In this document: positions 1-11,200 of the stretch, one piece after another | Layout of the letters: each line of letters opens with the position of its first letter | How positions within the stretch are numbered: the first letter of the stretch is position 1 | Assembly (NCBI RefSeq): GCF_022321485.1 | Contig: NZ_JAKOGG010000022.1 | Span: 1 to 64,000 of the forward strand | Direction: 5' to 3' | DNA from: Shewanella electrica | GTDB taxonomy: Bacteria > Pseudomonadota > Gammaproteobacteria > Enterobacterales > Shewanellaceae | Length of the DNA: 64,000 bases | Position numbers and translations under genes: made by a program | The notes under the pieces: model-generated | Told to the model about the DNA's origin: nothing | Databases searched by the model: none | The model's input: only the letters and a program-made list of their open reading frames with translations

Positions 1-75
1 GGTCGTTAGCTCAGTCGGTAGAGCAGTTGGCTTTTAACCAATTGGTCGAAGGTTCGAATCCTTCACGACCCACCA
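1..75 (+). tRNA. tRNA-Lys (UUU), lacking its first base
   Basis: The D arm, a TTT anticodon in a seven-base loop (CTTTTAA), the T arm and the encoded CCA end are all visible. The acceptor 3' side ends ACGACCCACCA, which requires a leading GGG, but the window starts with GG, so the first base lies just outside. Other tRNA genes may lie upstream. Confidence 0.95.
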
Positions 76-199
76 TTATTTTCCCGTCAATTAATACATT
101 GCCAGTTAATCTATTTTCATCCGCTTATTACCAAGTACAGAAATCTATTTCTTTGTTCTTAACATTCTGTAATATAAGTATTTGTTGAAATTTAGCGAC

Positions 200-227
200 A
201 AAAAAAGCGCCCGAAGACGCTTTTTTA
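200..227. terminator. bidirectional rho-independent terminator
   Basis: AAAAAAGCG and CGCTTTTTT flank an eight-base loop, so each strand gives a stem followed by a T run. It ends the leftward grxA transcript and could also stop rightward tRNA transcription. Confidence 0.8.
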
Positions 228-239
228 TCGTTAGCTACA

Positions 240-497
240 TTACAGCAAGTTATTCTCTCTAACGTAGGCTTCAAAATCCGTACAACCACCGATAGGTTGT
301 TTATCGATAAAGATCTGTGGCACGGTTTCTACCGGCTTACCCACACTCTTTGACAGATCTGCCTTAGTGATGCCTTCTTCGTGAATGTCGACATAGCGAA
401 AACTAAAATCATCACGTTTTTCTTCTAACTGCTCAGATAACTGTTTCGCACGAACACAGTAAGGGCAGCCAGGACGACCAAAAATAACGACGTGCAT
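240..497 (-). CDS. grxA: glutaredoxin 1 (GrxA-like)
   Basis: A small thiol-disulfide oxidoreductase of 85 residues that, in the family, uses glutathione to reduce protein and ribonucleotide reductase disulfides in the cytoplasm. The N-terminus reads HVVIFGRPGCPYCVRAK, with the redox CPYC motif at residues 11-14. The cis-proline segment TVPQIF and the glutathione-binding GGCTDF follow. Length and sequence match E. coli GrxA rather than GrxC. The start at 497 is preceded by GGGAG; an upstream in-frame ATG at 527 would add ten unconserved residues. It is a single gene with its own terminator. Confidence 0.93.
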   Translation of the reverse strand: MHVVIFGRPGCPYCVRAKQLSEQLEEKRDDFSFRYVDIHEEGITKADLSKSVGKPVETVPQIFIDKQPIGGCTDFEAYVRENNLL

Positions 498-576
498 GGT
501 GAACTCCCGTTTCTCAATTTTGCCCACAGTACAACAGCCTGTAGAGCGAGTACAGCCCTTAACTCACTTTGTACGC

Positions 577-2340
577 TTAGTCGCGAAAATTTGCAGCAGT
601 TTGGTGGCGGCCTTGATAATCAAAAAACTTTTCGACTAATTGCCAGCCCCGTTTTGGTTTTTGCTGTAGCAGTAACATATCCGGTTGGCGTAAGCGCGAC
701 GCACGCGCAATAACCTCACTTGGCTTGGTGAACTTAGGCCAGGCTAAGCCGGGCGTACGGTCATGAGGTAATAACAGCACCGCATATAACGTGCGTCGTT
801 GTGGTGCGGTTTCCATGCGGAATTTTTCAGTAAATTGATTACCCTCTATATCTAAATACAGCAGTTGCAACATGCCATTATCTTCTTGTAACTGCATGCT
901 CTCGACTTTAAACAGATGATGGTGTTTTTTGCCTAATACTTCCTTTAAGCGTTTGTCTGGGTCCACCATCACTGACTGACAACTGGTACAACTGCGAGCC
1001 GCTATATCGTTTTCAGCGCCGCAATCGGGACAGATCTTGGCGCGATAACGGTAGCTACATTGCTGTTTAGTGTCTTCAATCAATCCCTGACAGCGGCGAC
1101 CAAAGTGCTCGATAATATCGCCGTCGCTATCAACCTTGCCCCAAAAGGTATTGGCAAAACCACAGATCGGGCAGGGCACTTGCACCGGCACGGCACTGCT
1201 AGCTGGCTTGGCTTGTGGGATCTCCGGTGCGAACAGGTCAAAACCGTTGGCCGCATAATCAATGATGATGCAATCGGCTTTGCCTGGCGCGAGCCGCAGA
1301 CCACGGCCTGCCATCTGCTGATATAGTCCGGCGGATGCGGTTGGCCGCAAGATCGCAATCAGATCGACATGCGGCGCATCAAATCCAGTGGTGAGCACCG
1401 CCACGTTGACCATAAATTTAATCGCCTTAGCGCGAAATTCACTGATGGCAATATCGCGTTCTAATGCGGGCGTATTAGCGGTGATCAACGCGGCGGGTTC
1501 GTCGCTATATTTGGCGAGTAAGCCCATGATTTCTGCCGCGTGTTTCACCGTTGCCGCAAAGATGATCACCCCTTGGCGTTGTTTGGCGAGTTGCGTCAGC
1601 TGTTTAACAATGGCGGTGGTGGCACGGCCTTGCAGATTTAGCAGTGCCTCAACTTCGCTGCTCTGATAATCACCGCTATCACTCACGGTTAAACGGCTAA
1701 AATCGTACTGAGCAGTGAGACCATCATAGGTTTTAGGCGGTGTCAGGTAGCCTTTTTTGACTAAATAACGCAGTGGTAGCTCAAAGATACAGTCATCAAA
1801 TACCGCAGATTCGCTGCCAACTTTGCCGTGATAGTGCCGTTTGTAGATGTAGCCACTATCAAGCCGATAAGGGGTTGCTGTGAGCCCAAGCACTTTCAGC
1901 TTGGGATTATGCTTGGTTAATGTTGTCAGTAGCTGTTGGTATTGCGATGCTTCATCATCACTGACGCGGTGACACTCATCGATGATGACTAACGAGTATT
2001 TTTCGCTAAAGCCTACGAGATTGCGCGCCGCTGATTGCACCGATGCTACCACAGTTTTCCCCGCCAATAGCTTTTGCTTTAATCCGGCGGAATAGACGCT
2101 GACATCATCATCCAACATCTCAACTTTGGCGGCATTTTGCTCGACTAACTCCTTCACGTGGGTCAGCACTAATACCTTGCCACGGGCGACACGGGCCAGC
2201 TCGGCAATGACAATACTTTTACCTGCCCCAGTGGGTAAAACAATCACGGCGCTGCTACTGTTACTGCGAAAATGTTGCAGTACCGCATTAACGGCTTGCT
2301 GTTGGTAGTCTCTGAGTTGTAGCACGGGCACGGCAGGCAT
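577..2340 (-). CDS. radD: DEAD/DEAH-box ATP-dependent helicase RadD (YejH)
   Basis: A superfamily 2 helicase of 587 residues, colinear with E. coli RadD, which acts in double-strand break repair and recombination with RecA and SSB. Visible are the Q-motif-like start LRDYQQQAV, the P-loop TGAGKS at residues 37-42, DECH near 121, SATPYRL-like motif III, and the C-terminal RecA domain with TTGFDAPHVDL and the QMAGRGLR motif VI. The C-terminal third has four CxxC pairs (CPICG, CPDCG, CTSC and neighbours) typical of RadD zinc ribbons. It stands alone, with 80 bases to grxA and divergent from pheS. Confidence 0.93.
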   Translation of the reverse strand: MPAVPVLQLRDYQQQAVNAVLQHFRSNSSSAVIVLPTGAGKSIVIAELARVARGKVLVLTHVKELVEQNAAKVEMLDDDVSVYSAGLKQKLLAGKTVVASVQSAARNLVGFSEKYSLVIIDECHRVSDDEASQYQQLLTTLTKHNPKLKVLGLTATPYRLDSGYIYKRHYHGKVGSESAVFDDCIFELPLRYLVKKGYLTPPKTYDGLTAQYDFSRLTVSDSGDYQSSEVEALLNLQGRATTAIVKQLTQLAKQRQGVIIFAATVKHAAEIMGLLAKYSDEPAALITANTPALERDIAISEFRAKAIKFMVNVAVLTTGFDAPHVDLIAILRPTASAGLYQQMAGRGLRLAPGKADCIIIDYAANGFDLFAPEIPQAKPASSAVPVQVPCPICGFANTFWGKVDSDGDIIEHFGRRCQGLIEDTKQQCSYRYRAKICPDCGAENDIAARSCTSCQSVMVDPDKRLKEVLGKKHHHLFKVESMQLQEDNGMLQLLYLDIEGNQFTEKFRMETAPQRRTLYAVLLLPHDRTPGLAWPKFTKPSEVIARASRLRQPDMLLLQQKPKRGWQLVEKFFDYQGRHQTAANFRD

Positions 2341-2479
2341 GGATTACTGAGCGATAACGAAATTTGACCGCAGCATAACACAGGGATTTCTCACCGAAGC
2401 AGCGTTGCCGAAAATCTGCGGGACTTTGATGAAAAAAACTCCATGTTTTCATTCGTTAATTTAGATTGTCACTGGCTAA

Positions 2480-3553
<1,074 letters not shown>

Positions 3554-3565
3554 CGGAGCAGCAAA

Positions 3566-5953
3566 ATGAAATTCAGTGAATCTTGGCTGCGCGAATGGGT
3601 TAACCCTGCGATTAGCCGTGAAGAATTATCTCAGCAAATCACCATGGCTGGGTTAGAAGTTGATGATGTTGAAGGCGTTGCTGGCGACTTTAGCGGTGTG
3701 GTTATTGGCGAAGTGGTTGAGTGTGGTCAACACCCCGATGCAGACAAACTGCGAGTAACTAAAGTGAATGTGGGCGGTGAAGAACTGCTCGACATCGTTT
3801 GTGGTGCGCCGAACTGTCGTCAAGGCTTGAAAGTATGTGTCGCTGTTGTCGGCGCTGTGCTGCCAGGCGATTTCAAAATCAAAAAAGCTAAACTGCGCGG
3901 TCAGCCATCTCACGGCATGTTGTGCTCATACGGCGAACTCGGTGTTGATATCGAAAGTGATGGCATCATTGAATTGCCAGCCGATGCACCTATCGGTACT
4001 GACGTACGCGAATATCTACAACTTAATGATGCAATTTTTGATGTCGACTTGACCGCTAACCGTGCTGATTGTTTAGGTATGGTTGGTTTGGCGCGTGAAG
4101 TGGGCGTACTTAACCGTGCCCCAGTGACTGAGCCAACATGGGCACCAGTTAGTGCCAGTCATGACGAAGCGATTACCGTTGATGTAAAAGCTGCTGATGC
4201 TTGTCCACGTTATTTAAGCCGCGTGATTAACAGCGTTGATGTTGCGGCAGTGACACCGGATTGGATGGTGGAAAAGTTGCGTCGTAGCGGCATCCGTTCT
4301 ATCGACCCAGTGGTTGATATCACCAACTATGTGCTGATCGAATACGGTCAACCAATGCACGCGTTCGACAAAGCCAACCTGCACGGTAACTTACAAGTCC
4401 GTCTGGGTGATGGCGTTGAAAAGCTTACACTGCTTGATGGCAACGAAATCACCGTGCCAACTGATACGCTAGTGGTTGCGGATGATAAAGGCCCGCTGGC
4501 GCTGGCAGGTATCTTCGGTGGTGAGCACTCAGGTGTGAACACCGAAACCAAAGACATCGTGCTGGAATGCGCCTTCTTTGCACCTTTGGCCATTATGGGC
4601 AAAGCCCGTAACCTTGGTTTGCACACTGACTCAAGCCATCGTTTTGAACGCGGTGTCGACCCTGAGCTGCAACACAAAGTGATGGATCGCGCTTCACGCC
4701 TGATCATCGACATTTGTGGTGGCGAAGCGGGTCCGGTGGTTGAAGTGAAAGCGGCTGAATTTTTGCCAAAATCGGCGGAAATCACGCTGCGTCGCGTCAA
4801 GTTGGATAAACTGCTCGGTCACCACGTGCCCGATGCAGACGTGATGGAAATCATTAGCCGTTTAGGCTTCCAAGTTGCCGCTGTTGACGGTGGTTGGCAG
4901 GTAACTACCGCAACCTATCGTTTCGATATGGCGATTGAAGAAGATCTGATTGAAGAAGTTGCCCGCATCTACGGATACAACAATATTCCAGATACTGCGC
5001 CTGTTGCTGCACTGAAGATGTCACATCATCAAGAGAGTGATATCAGCCTACGCAAAGTACGTAGCATGTTGGTTGCTCGTGGTTTTCAAGAAGCCGTAAC
5101 CTACAGCTTCGTTGATCCTAAACTTCAAAATCTGGTGCATCCAGAGCAAGCGGCGATGGTGCTGCCAAACCCAATTTCTAGCGAAATGTCAGCAATGCGT
5201 TTATCGCTGTTTACTGGCTTGTTAACGTCTGTGGGTTATAACCAAGCACGTCAACAAGGCCGTGTGCGTCTGTTTGAGACGGGTTTGCGCTTTACTCCAG
5301 ATGCCGACGCACCCATGGGCGTGCGCCAAGAGCCAATGCTGGCGGCGGTTATCGCTGGCCCACAAAGTGATGAACATTGGGCAATTGATTCTAAAACCGT
5401 AGATTTTTTCGATCTGAAAGGCGATTTAGAAGCAATTATTGGCTTGACACTGGCCGATGCTGAATTTAGTTTTAAAGCAGGGTCACATGCAGCGTTACAT
5501 CCGGGCCAATGTGCTGAAATCACTAGAAATGATCAGACCATCGGCTATATCGGTGCAGTACATCCAGCATTGGAAAAACCGTTTGGATTAAACGGCAAGA
5601 CAATTGTGTTTGAAGTGTCACTTGATGCACTGCTGCACGCTAGTCTACCAGAGGCCGCACCGGTGTCCCGTTTCCCTGCAAACCGTCGAGATATTGCAGT
5701 CGTCGTCGACGAGTCGGTTCCAGCAGGAAATATTCTGTCGACAATAAAAAAAGTTGGCGGAAATCAGTTGGTTGGCTTAAACTTGTTTGACGTATACCGA
5801 GGACAGGGCGTAGTGGAAGGTAAAAAAAGCCTCGCCATAGCGCTCACGTTACAAGATAACACTCGTACTCTTGAAGAAAAAGAGATTGCCGCGACTGTAG
5901 AGGTGGTGGTTTCTGCTCTGAAAGACGAGTTCAACGCATCGTTGAGGGATTAA
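3566..5953 (+). CDS. pheT: phenylalanyl-tRNA synthetase beta subunit
   Basis: Beta subunit, 795 residues, full length. It starts [14 protein letters not shown], has an EMAP-type tRNA-binding domain at about residues 40-150 ([30 protein letters not shown]), then the B3/4 editing and B5 regions ([24 protein letters not shown]) and a C-terminal ferredoxin-like anticodon-binding domain ([15 protein letters not shown]). GGAG lies eight bases before the start. The stop is three bases before ihfA, the same operon arrangement as in E. coli. Confidence 0.96.
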   Translation: MKFSESWLREWVNPAISREELSQQITMAGLEVDDVEGVAGDFSGVVIGEVVECGQHPDADKLRVTKVNVGGEELLDIVCGAPNCRQGLKVCVAVVGAVLPGDFKIKKAKLRGQPSHGMLCSYGELGVDIESDGIIELPADAPIGTDVREYLQLNDAIFDVDLTANRADCLGMVGLAREVGVLNRAPVTEPTWAPVSASHDEAITVDVKAADACPRYLSRVINSVDVAAVTPDWMVEKLRRSGIRSIDPVVDITNYVLIEYGQPMHAFDKANLHGNLQVRLGDGVEKLTLLDGNEITVPTDTLVVADDKGPLALAGIFGGEHSGVNTETKDIVLECAFFAPLAIMGKARNLGLHTDSSHRFERGVDPELQHKVMDRASRLIIDICGGEAGPVVEVKAAEFLPKSAEITLRRVKLDKLLGHHVPDADVMEIISRLGFQVAAVDGGWQVTTATYRFDMAIEEDLIEEVARIYGYNNIPDTAPVAALKMSHHQESDISLRKVRSMLVARGFQEAVTYSFVDPKLQNLVHPEQAAMVLPNPISSEMSAMRLSLFTGLLTSVGYNQARQQGRVRLFETGLRFTPDADAPMGVRQEPMLAAVIAGPQSDEHWAIDSKTVDFFDLKGDLEAIIGLTLADAEFSFKAGSHAALHPGQCAEITRNDQTIGYIGAVHPALEKPFGLNGKTIVFEVSLDALLHASLPEAAPVSRFPANRRDIAVVVDESVPAGNILSTIKKVGGNQLVGLNLFDVYRGQGVVEGKKSLAIALTLQDNTRTLEEKEIAATVEVVVSALKDEFNASLRD

Positions 5954-5956
5954 AGT

Positions 5957-6253
5957 ATGGCACTTACCAAGGCCGAAATGGCAGAGCATCTTTTTGAAAC
6001 ACTTGGCATAAACAAACGTGTAGCCAAAGAGATTGTTGAAGCATTTTTCGAAGAGATCCGGTTAGCGCTAGAGAACGGTGACCAAGTTAAGTTGTCCGGC
6101 TTCGGTAATTTTGATCTGCGCGATAAAAACCAACGTCCAGGACGTAACCCTAAAACGGGTGAAGATATTCCAATCTCCGCACGTCGCGTGGTTACCTTCC
6201 GTCCCGGTCAAAAATTGAAGAGCCGTGTAGAAGCTGCCAATAAACAAGGCTAA
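5957..6253 (+). CDS. ihfA: integration host factor alpha subunit
   Basis: A DNA-bending HU-family protein that works as a heterodimer with IhfB in replication, transcription and phage site-specific recombination, so it could serve the tyrosine recombinases of the prophage downstream. The 98 residues include [21 protein letters not shown], whose GRNPKTG carries the DNA-intercalating proline arm, and [12 protein letters not shown]. It lies three bases after pheT and is closed by a strong terminator. Confidence 0.96.
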   Translation: MALTKAEMAEHLFETLGINKRVAKEIVEAFFEEIRLALENGDQVKLSGFGNFDLRDKNQRPGRNPKTGEDIPISARRVVTFRPGQKLKSRVEAANKQG

Positions 6254-6264
6254 GCTTTTGACGC

Positions 6265-6296
6265 AAAACGCCCATTTAAGCGATGGGCGTTTTCTT
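6265..6296 (+). terminator. terminator of pheS-pheT-ihfA
   Basis: AAAACGCCCAT and ATGGGCGTTTT form an 11-bp stem around seven bases, followed by TTTC. It lies 12 bases after the ihfA stop. Confidence 0.9.
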
Positions 6297-6310
6297 GCTT
6301 TTACGGTATT

Positions 6311-6337
6311 GGCCAGTAGATGATGCATCTACTGGCC
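6311..6337. repeat. perfect 12-bp inverted repeat between ihfA and the dehydrogenase
   Basis: GGCCAGTAGATG and CATCTACTGGCC flank three bases and are followed by only TTT on the plus strand. It may be a second, weaker terminator for either strand; nothing else supports a function. Confidence 0.5.
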
Positions 6338-6375
6338 TTTGCTGTACTTATAAGATAGTAAAACCGCGAGATGGC

Positions 6376-7329
6376 TTAGGCGTTTAACCCCGTACGCTCT
6401 GCTACTGATTCAATGACTGCACGGATTTTTTGATGGATTTCCGTCAGTTGCAGCAGTTCTTCCGCATTAAATGGATGCTCAAGCACTTTCTCAATTCCTC
6501 GCTTACCTACAACTGCTGGCAAGCTCAATACCGAGCCTGCAATACCGTAAGTGCCATCAACTAACACACCAACCGGCAAGACGGAATGCTCGTTAAGTGC
6601 AATTGCCTGAATGATGCGGTACACACTGGCAGCAACCCCATGAGTAGTGTTCAACTTTCGTTTAAACACTTGATAGCCCGCTTGTTTTACATCTTCCAAC
6701 AACTGTTGCGGATCGATACGTGGTAACTGGTTGGTGTCACAGTAGTAGTCGATTGGTTGGCCGCCTGCAGAGAGCAGGGTGGCTGGCATAAAGCAGTGGC
6801 TACCATGTTCGCCAAGGATGTAGCCAAACACATTTTTTGGATCGAGCTGAGTATGATCACCGACAATCTTCATTAATCTCGCCGTATCCACCACACAGCC
6901 GCTGCTGATCACTTGGTGTGCTTGAAAACCAGTATTTTTGATAATAAAGAACGCGGCTAAATCGCATGGATTGGTCACTACAATCAAGGTGGTGTTGGGG
7001 GCATACACCTCAATTTGCTTAGCGATATCGACACAGATAGTTGAGTTGACTTCCGCCAGTTCAATCCGCGGTTGATCCGGCTTGATCTGTGCTCCAGCGG
7101 TGATCACCACGATATCTGCACCTTGCAGCACGCTGTAATCATCACCAGCGTTTAGGCGAATGTTCTTGCCAAACGTCAGCGAGCTAGTGTGACCAAAGTC
7201 CATTAATTCGCCTTCTGCCCGCTCTTTGTTTTTATCTATCAACACCAATTCATGGCAATTGCCGAGCGCCAACACATAGTTGCATACGGCAACACCTACC
7301 GCACCTGCGCCAATAACTCCAATTTTCAT
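6376..7329 (-). CDS. L-lactate dehydrogenase-like NAD-dependent 2-hydroxyacid dehydrogenase
   Basis: A 317-residue cytoplasmic LDH/MDH-family enzyme that interconverts a 2-oxoacid and L-2-hydroxyacid with NAD(H). The Rossmann GAGAVG is at residues 7-12. The active-site loop reads GAQIKPDQPRIEL; the Gln at the specificity position favours lactate over malate, where Arg is usual. The catalytic dyad region is LGEHGSHCF and the NPCD segment is present. Start 7329 has AAGGA nearby; the longer frame to 7428 adds a hydrophobic stretch foreign to the family. Exact substrate (lactate or a branched 2-hydroxyacid) is uncertain. Confidence 0.8.
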   Translation of the reverse strand: MKIGVIGAGAVGVAVCNYVLALGNCHELVLIDKNKERAEGELMDFGHTSSLTFGKNIRLNAGDDYSVLQGADIVVITAGAQIKPDQPRIELAEVNSTICVDIAKQIEVYAPNTTLIVVTNPCDLAAFFIIKNTGFQAHQVISSGCVVDTARLMKIVGDHTQLDPKNVFGYILGEHGSHCFMPATLLSAGGQPIDYYCDTNQLPRIDPQQLLEDVKQAGYQVFKRKLNTTHGVAASVYRIIQAIALNEHSVLPVGVLVDGTYGIAGSVLSLPAVVGKRGIEKVLEHPFNAEELLQLTEIHQKIRAVIESVAERTGLNA

Positions 7330-7641
7330 CTCTGTCCTTCTTTCATTTTTGTTGTAATTGAACGATCTTGCAGGTAATCCGGCATACAGCAATAGAATAG
7401 CGGTAATTAGACGTAACTTTAGTGTCACATATATTTGACAATAAAATAATAAGTTGTTGGTTTTAAAGATAATATTTTTATAAACTGTCAGTTATTCGCA
7501 TGAGATTGTAAATTTGCATGCAGAGGGGGATTTGAACCGATTTCTTTTAAGGTTTTGCTGAAGTATTGTACTAAGTGTTTGTTAGATGAACACATCGTAC
7601 TTATTGTGCTGAGTCGCTATCAGTGTAAAAGGCGCGAGACG

Positions 7642-8208
7642 TTACACACGGGTTTGGCGGTGACTGGTAGTTGCTGCAAGCAAGTGACTTGAGCGTTCAA
7701 ATAACCAAGAAGCCAAGATATAAAGCGCTACCACGGTGAGACAAAAAATGGCCATCATCGGCCAATGCGCAATTTCATCGGCGTGACACATTGCCAGCCC
7801 CATCGTCATGATAAACATGGCGCCCGCCATCGCAAGCATAGTCACTGCCATGCCTTTGGGGCGTTGTTTTGACCAAGTGGTGCCAATTAACCCAACAACC
7901 AACAGCACGGCGATTATCTGATTAAATGGCACGCCGCTATCTTCGATGAGTTCATTAGTAAGATTGGCCCAGATCAACAATAAAGACGCCACCATCGCTG
8001 CGGCGGTGGCTAAACGGTAGGGCAGCCGATCGACATTTTTGGTCGCTATCCATTGATAACAGGCAACACAGCCGCAAAGCGTTAATGCACCGACCACCAC
8101 GTCACTCAGCATCACCAGCAACTGCTGATTGACAACCATGGCAGTTAGCGGCACAAACAGCATAAACAGGGGCCAGAAGGTTGCGAGTAATTGCTTGAAT
8201 TTCGACAT
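7642..8208 (-). CDS. integral membrane protein of unknown function
   Basis: A 188-residue protein, very hydrophobic, with about six predicted membrane segments (for example PLFMLFVPLTAMVV, AAAMVASLLLIWANL, IIAVLLVVGLIG, FCLTVVALYILASWL). I do not recognise the family. The ATG at 8208 is chosen over GTG and TTG codons just upstream, which have no better ribosome binding site. It is monocistronic, transcribed towards the dehydrogenase, with about 310 bases between them. Confidence 0.6.
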   Translation of the reverse strand: MSKFKQLLATFWPLFMLFVPLTAMVVNQQLLVMLSDVVVGALTLCGCVACYQWIATKNVDRLPYRLATAAAMVASLLLIWANLTNELIEDSGVPFNQIIAVLLVVGLIGTTWSKQRPKGMAVTMLAMAGAMFIMTMGLAMCHADEIAHWPMMAIFCLTVVALYILASWLFERSSHLLAATTSHRQTRV

Positions 8209-8378
8209 GAGTTTACCCACGGTCACCAAGGGTGCTGCTGCGACAACATTGGCAGCGCGATTAAATATAAGCTCCTATCTTCAGCCTAAATTTTAGGCTT
8301 TGCAAGCTAAAAGATAACGATTCTCAATTTGAAAAACCGTGGGCAGCCAAACTGTGAAATGGCATACCCACCGGCAAT

Positions 8379-9311
8379 TTAGATGAGTTGTAGATAGCGC
8401 AAGGTGCCAAATGCAAGTGCGGTAACAGGTAAGGAAACGAGGGTGGTAATCGCGATAATACTGGCGGCGAGGCGGTGGTCACCACCGAGATTACGCACCA
8501 TTACATAGCTGGCCGCCGCCGTTGGTGCGATGGCGAGCAACAGCACAATGCCGAGCTGCATACCTGTGAAACCCATCATGTACGCACTCGCCACCATGGC
8601 TAACGGATAAAATACACATTTGCAGCTGGTCGCAATGGTAATGTTTAGCCAATCGCTACTAAATGAGCGAAACTGCAGCGACGCGCCAGTACAGATCAAT
8701 GCTAATGGCAAGGTGAGCTGGGAAAAATAGCGGCCGGTTTTCAAAAGCCACTCGGGGAGTTGTAATTGCAAATAGGAGAATGGCAACGCGATAACAATAG
8801 CAATAATCAATGGGTTAGTGAGCATGCCTTTGATGTGATGCAGAATCGAACGCGAGCCAGCTAAATAAAAGTTGAGTACAAATACCGACAGAATATTAAA
8901 CAGAATGGTGATACAGCCCAGATACACTGAGGCGACCGCTAAACCTTCATTGCCATAGGTATTGGCGCAATAGGCTAACCCAATAATACCCATGTTGGCG
9001 CGAAAGCCACCTTGGACCACCACTCCGCGAGCATTGTCGGGTTTAACGGAACCGTGGCAACACAGCATTAGCAAGCCAAAGAACAGCACTGTGGTGATTG
9101 CTCCCACCGCAATCAGTGGCAAATTAGCCGCGTGGCTGAAATCAGCTTGGCTGATGGATAAAAACAGCAGCGCGGGCAGCGCTAAGTTAAATACTAACTT
9201 TGAGCCCGCTTCAACAAAGCCATCGTTTAACAACTTGTAGCGATACAGCGCCCAGCCCATTAGCAGTAGCAGCAGTACGGGAATTAGGGTGTCTGAAATA
9301 AAGGTAAACAT
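8379..9311 (-). CDS. AEC-family transporter (auxin efflux carrier type)
   Basis: A 310-residue inner-membrane carrier with about ten membrane segments and the AEC fold (PF03547), a family exporting or importing small organic acids. It starts with TLIPVLLLLLMGWALYR, has the central GGFRANMGIIGLAYC segment typical of the crossing region, a second-half repeat LTNPLIIAIVIALPF, and ends with a conserved LVSLPVTALAF helix. The substrate cannot be told. No obvious partner gene. Confidence 0.88.
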   Translation of the reverse strand: MFTFISDTLIPVLLLLLMGWALYRYKLLNDGFVEAGSKLVFNLALPALLFLSISQADFSHAANLPLIAVGAITTVLFFGLLMLCCHGSVKPDNARGVVVQGGFRANMGIIGLAYCANTYGNEGLAVASVYLGCITILFNILSVFVLNFYLAGSRSILHHIKGMLTNPLIIAIVIALPFSYLQLQLPEWLLKTGRYFSQLTLPLALICTGASLQFRSFSSDWLNITIATSCKCVFYPLAMVASAYMMGFTGMQLGIVLLLAIAPTAAASYVMVRNLGGDHRLAASIIAITTLVSLPVTALAFGTLRYLQLI

Positions 9312-9710
9312 TTTCGCTTTCCGATGAAATTTACGGCAAGTGCTATATCAGCAACAACCAAATTAAGCTAATCCTAACAGAAGCTTACACCGTTCGTCGT
9401 AGAAAGTTGTTATTAAACATAACAAACGAGAAAAAGGGCCTATACAAAAATATAGGCCCATTGCCGTAATAAGCGGTGAGTCTCCCGGAAAGCAGGGATA
9501 GCTCGGGAAATCGGCGTAGGTCATTAACGTTTAATTTAGACGCTAATTTACTGAATCGGCAAAGGTTGGATAGGGCTATCCATAACTACACGCAATAATG
9601 GGAGTGCTCCAGCGATACTCCATTTGCACAGCGGCTGGTTCGGTGTGCAACTGTGATAACTGAGCATCGGTGGTTAGCCAATGCTCAGCCGCAACAGCGT
9701 TAACGATCAC
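9312..9710. other. 399-base intergenic region
   Basis: Apart from the hairpin at 9430-9459 I see no gene. It holds the promoter area of the leftward AEC gene and the long 3' region of the cytochrome transcript. Confidence 0.6.
9430..9459 (-). terminator. leftward terminator after the cytochrome gene
   Basis: Read on the minus strand, GGGCCTATA and TATAGGCCC pair perfectly around six bases, followed by TTTTTC. It is about 250 bases past the cytochrome stop, so that mRNA would have a long 3' tail. Confidence 0.8.
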
Positions 9711-10067
9711 CTAAGGTGCGGTGAATCCAAATTGGTGGCACTCGCTACACACCACTTCAGATGGTTTATGTATGTGGTGACAATCAGTACAATCCAACTC
9801 GCCTAAGTGACCATCCATATGCGGGTTAACTTCAAGCTCTGGATGATTTTTTTCGGTAAGCGCACGTACCGCATCATAACTTTCGTGACAGCTTAAACAA
9901 CCTTCAGTTGTTCCCGCTTGTTTCATCCCTTTGGTATGACATGATTTACAGGCGACTTGATTAGCTTTATGGCTGCCGCGGAGTTCAACCGCTGACGCAT
10001 TAAAACCGATAAACATAACCGCGGCCGACATCGCTACAGCAGAAAGTAAATGCAGTGATTTTTTCAT
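9711..10067 (-). CDS. periplasmic tetraheme cytochrome c (cytochrome c3 / small tetraheme type)
   Basis: A 118-residue precursor with signal peptide MKKSLHLLSAVAMSAAVMF...NASA, then four CxxCH haem motifs (CKSCH, CLSCH, CTDCH, CSECH) plus extra histidines (KNHPELEVNPHMDGH, CHHIH) as distal ligands. It resembles the small tetraheme cytochrome and flavocytochrome c haem domain of Shewanella, which shuttle electrons from inner-membrane quinol oxidation to periplasmic or outer-membrane reductases. ATG 10067 is preferred because the upstream ATG adds MGCNH before the signal. It is monocistronic. Confidence 0.9.
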   Translation of the reverse strand: MKKSLHLLSAVAMSAAVMFIGFNASAVELRGSHKANQVACKSCHTKGMKQAGTTEGCLSCHESYDAVRALTEKNHPELEVNPHMDGHLGELDCTDCHHIHKPSEVVCSECHQFGFTAP

Positions 10068-10293
10068 ATGATTACAACCCAATTAAACATCATATGTATA
10101 ACATATTGGATTTATTCCATCGGGTAAATTTATTCACTATTGTTCTCCAAGGCCGCTCACATAAGTTAATGAACTTTGTATTAGGATCACATCCAAATTC
10201 ACTGTTATCTCATTTAGTCTATGGTGAATAAGTTATTGCTGTATATGATAATTTTTAAAGGTATGTTTGGGCCGGTAAAACCATTGAAATAAC

Positions 10294-10322
10294 AAAAAGC
10301 CGTAACTCATGGAGCTACGGCC
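10294..10322 (-). terminator. leftward terminator of the ygiD/yqjG/DoxX block
   Basis: On the minus strand, GCCGTAGCTCC and its partner TTACGGC form a stem followed by TTTTTG. It is about 30 bases past the dioxygenase stop. Confidence 0.8.
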
Positions 10323-10353
10323 TGAATTTTCGATGCTAGTTGATTTAGTGGAT

Positions 10354-11166
10354 TTAATTGATTTGTTGGCCGAACCAAGTAAACGCACTGGAATGTTTAT
10401 TTAAGATGACGACATCTTCAGCCAGCTCGGCGGGGCGTTCCGCGAGGCCATAACATACATGTAGTGGTAACAAGTGTTCTTCTCGTGGCTGACAATAACG
10501 CGCTGACGGCGCTTGCGCCCATTGGGCTAGGCGCTCATGACGTTGTTGCTCCGTTAAAGTGCCGTCTGAGACCGTGGTTTGCAACCATTGTTCAAACGCT
10601 TGGTTATTAGCGCGTTTTTCGGCGGTATCGGCACCAAAAAACTCACGCATGTTGTGAAACGAGAAGCCAGAGCCGATAACCAACAGGTTGTCATACTGCA
10701 ATGCTTGCAGTGCTTTACCGATTGCCAGATGCTGTTCTGGGCTGAGGTTATTCACCAGCGACAACTGAATACATGGAATATCAGCCGCTGGATACATCAG
10801 CATTAATGGCACGAACAACCCATGGTCGTAACCACGCTGCGGATCTTGCCGTACGGGGATCCCTGCATTGCTTAAGGCATCAAACACTTGTTGTGCTAGC
10901 TGCGGTTCGCCGGGCGCAGGATACTGGATCTTGTAGGTCTCCGCAGGAAAGCCATAGTAGTCGTAAATCATTTTAGGGTTGGCAGCGGAAGTGACCGTGG
11001 CAACGCTTTCTTCCCAATGTGCACTGATCACTAAAATGGCACTGGGCTTGTCAAATTTTTGCGTCAATGCTTGCAGGTGCGACACCATGTTGGCATGGCC
11101 TGGATCATTGAGTAGCGGCATTGGGCCACCGCCATGAGAGATAAAAGTGATGGTTGGCGTTTTCAT
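10354..11166 (-). CDS. ygiD: class III extradiol ring-cleavage dioxygenase, YgiD/DODA type
   Basis: A 270-residue enzyme like E. coli YgiD, a zinc-dependent 4,5-DOPA extradiol dioxygenase. Metal-ligand histidines are visible in SHGGGPMP, ISAHWEES and GYDHGLFVPL, with a conserved FHNMREFF near residue 180. Start 11166 is preceded by TGGAG. It is the last gene of a leftward run with yqjG and a DoxX gene; together with the divergent LysR gene this suggests a response to quinones or aromatic compounds, which is inferred. Confidence 0.87.
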   Translation of the reverse strand: MKTPTITFISHGGGPMPLLNDPGHANMVSHLQALTQKFDKPSAILVISAHWEESVATVTSAANPKMIYDYYGFPAETYKIQYPAPGEPQLAQQVFDALSNAGIPVRQDPQRGYDHGLFVPLMLMYPAADIPCIQLSLVNNLSPEQHLAIGKALQALQYDNLLVIGSGFSFHNMREFFGADTAEKRANNQAFEQWLQTTVSDGTLTEQQRHERLAQWAQAPSARYCQPREEHLLPLHVCYGLAERPAELAEDVVILNKHSSAFTWFGQQIN

Positions 11167-11200
11167 ATACAACTCCAAATGCTAGTCAAACGACATTAGC

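Noticed and set aside
4348-4800. long antisense open frames over pheT and similar ones over the RND, tape measure and capsid genes
   Set aside because: They are shadows of codon bias in strongly coding genes, with no start signals or family resemblance.
7330-7428. signal peptide on the lactate dehydrogenase-like protein
   Set aside because: The family is cytoplasmic; ATG 7329 has a ribosome binding site and begins the Rossmann fold.
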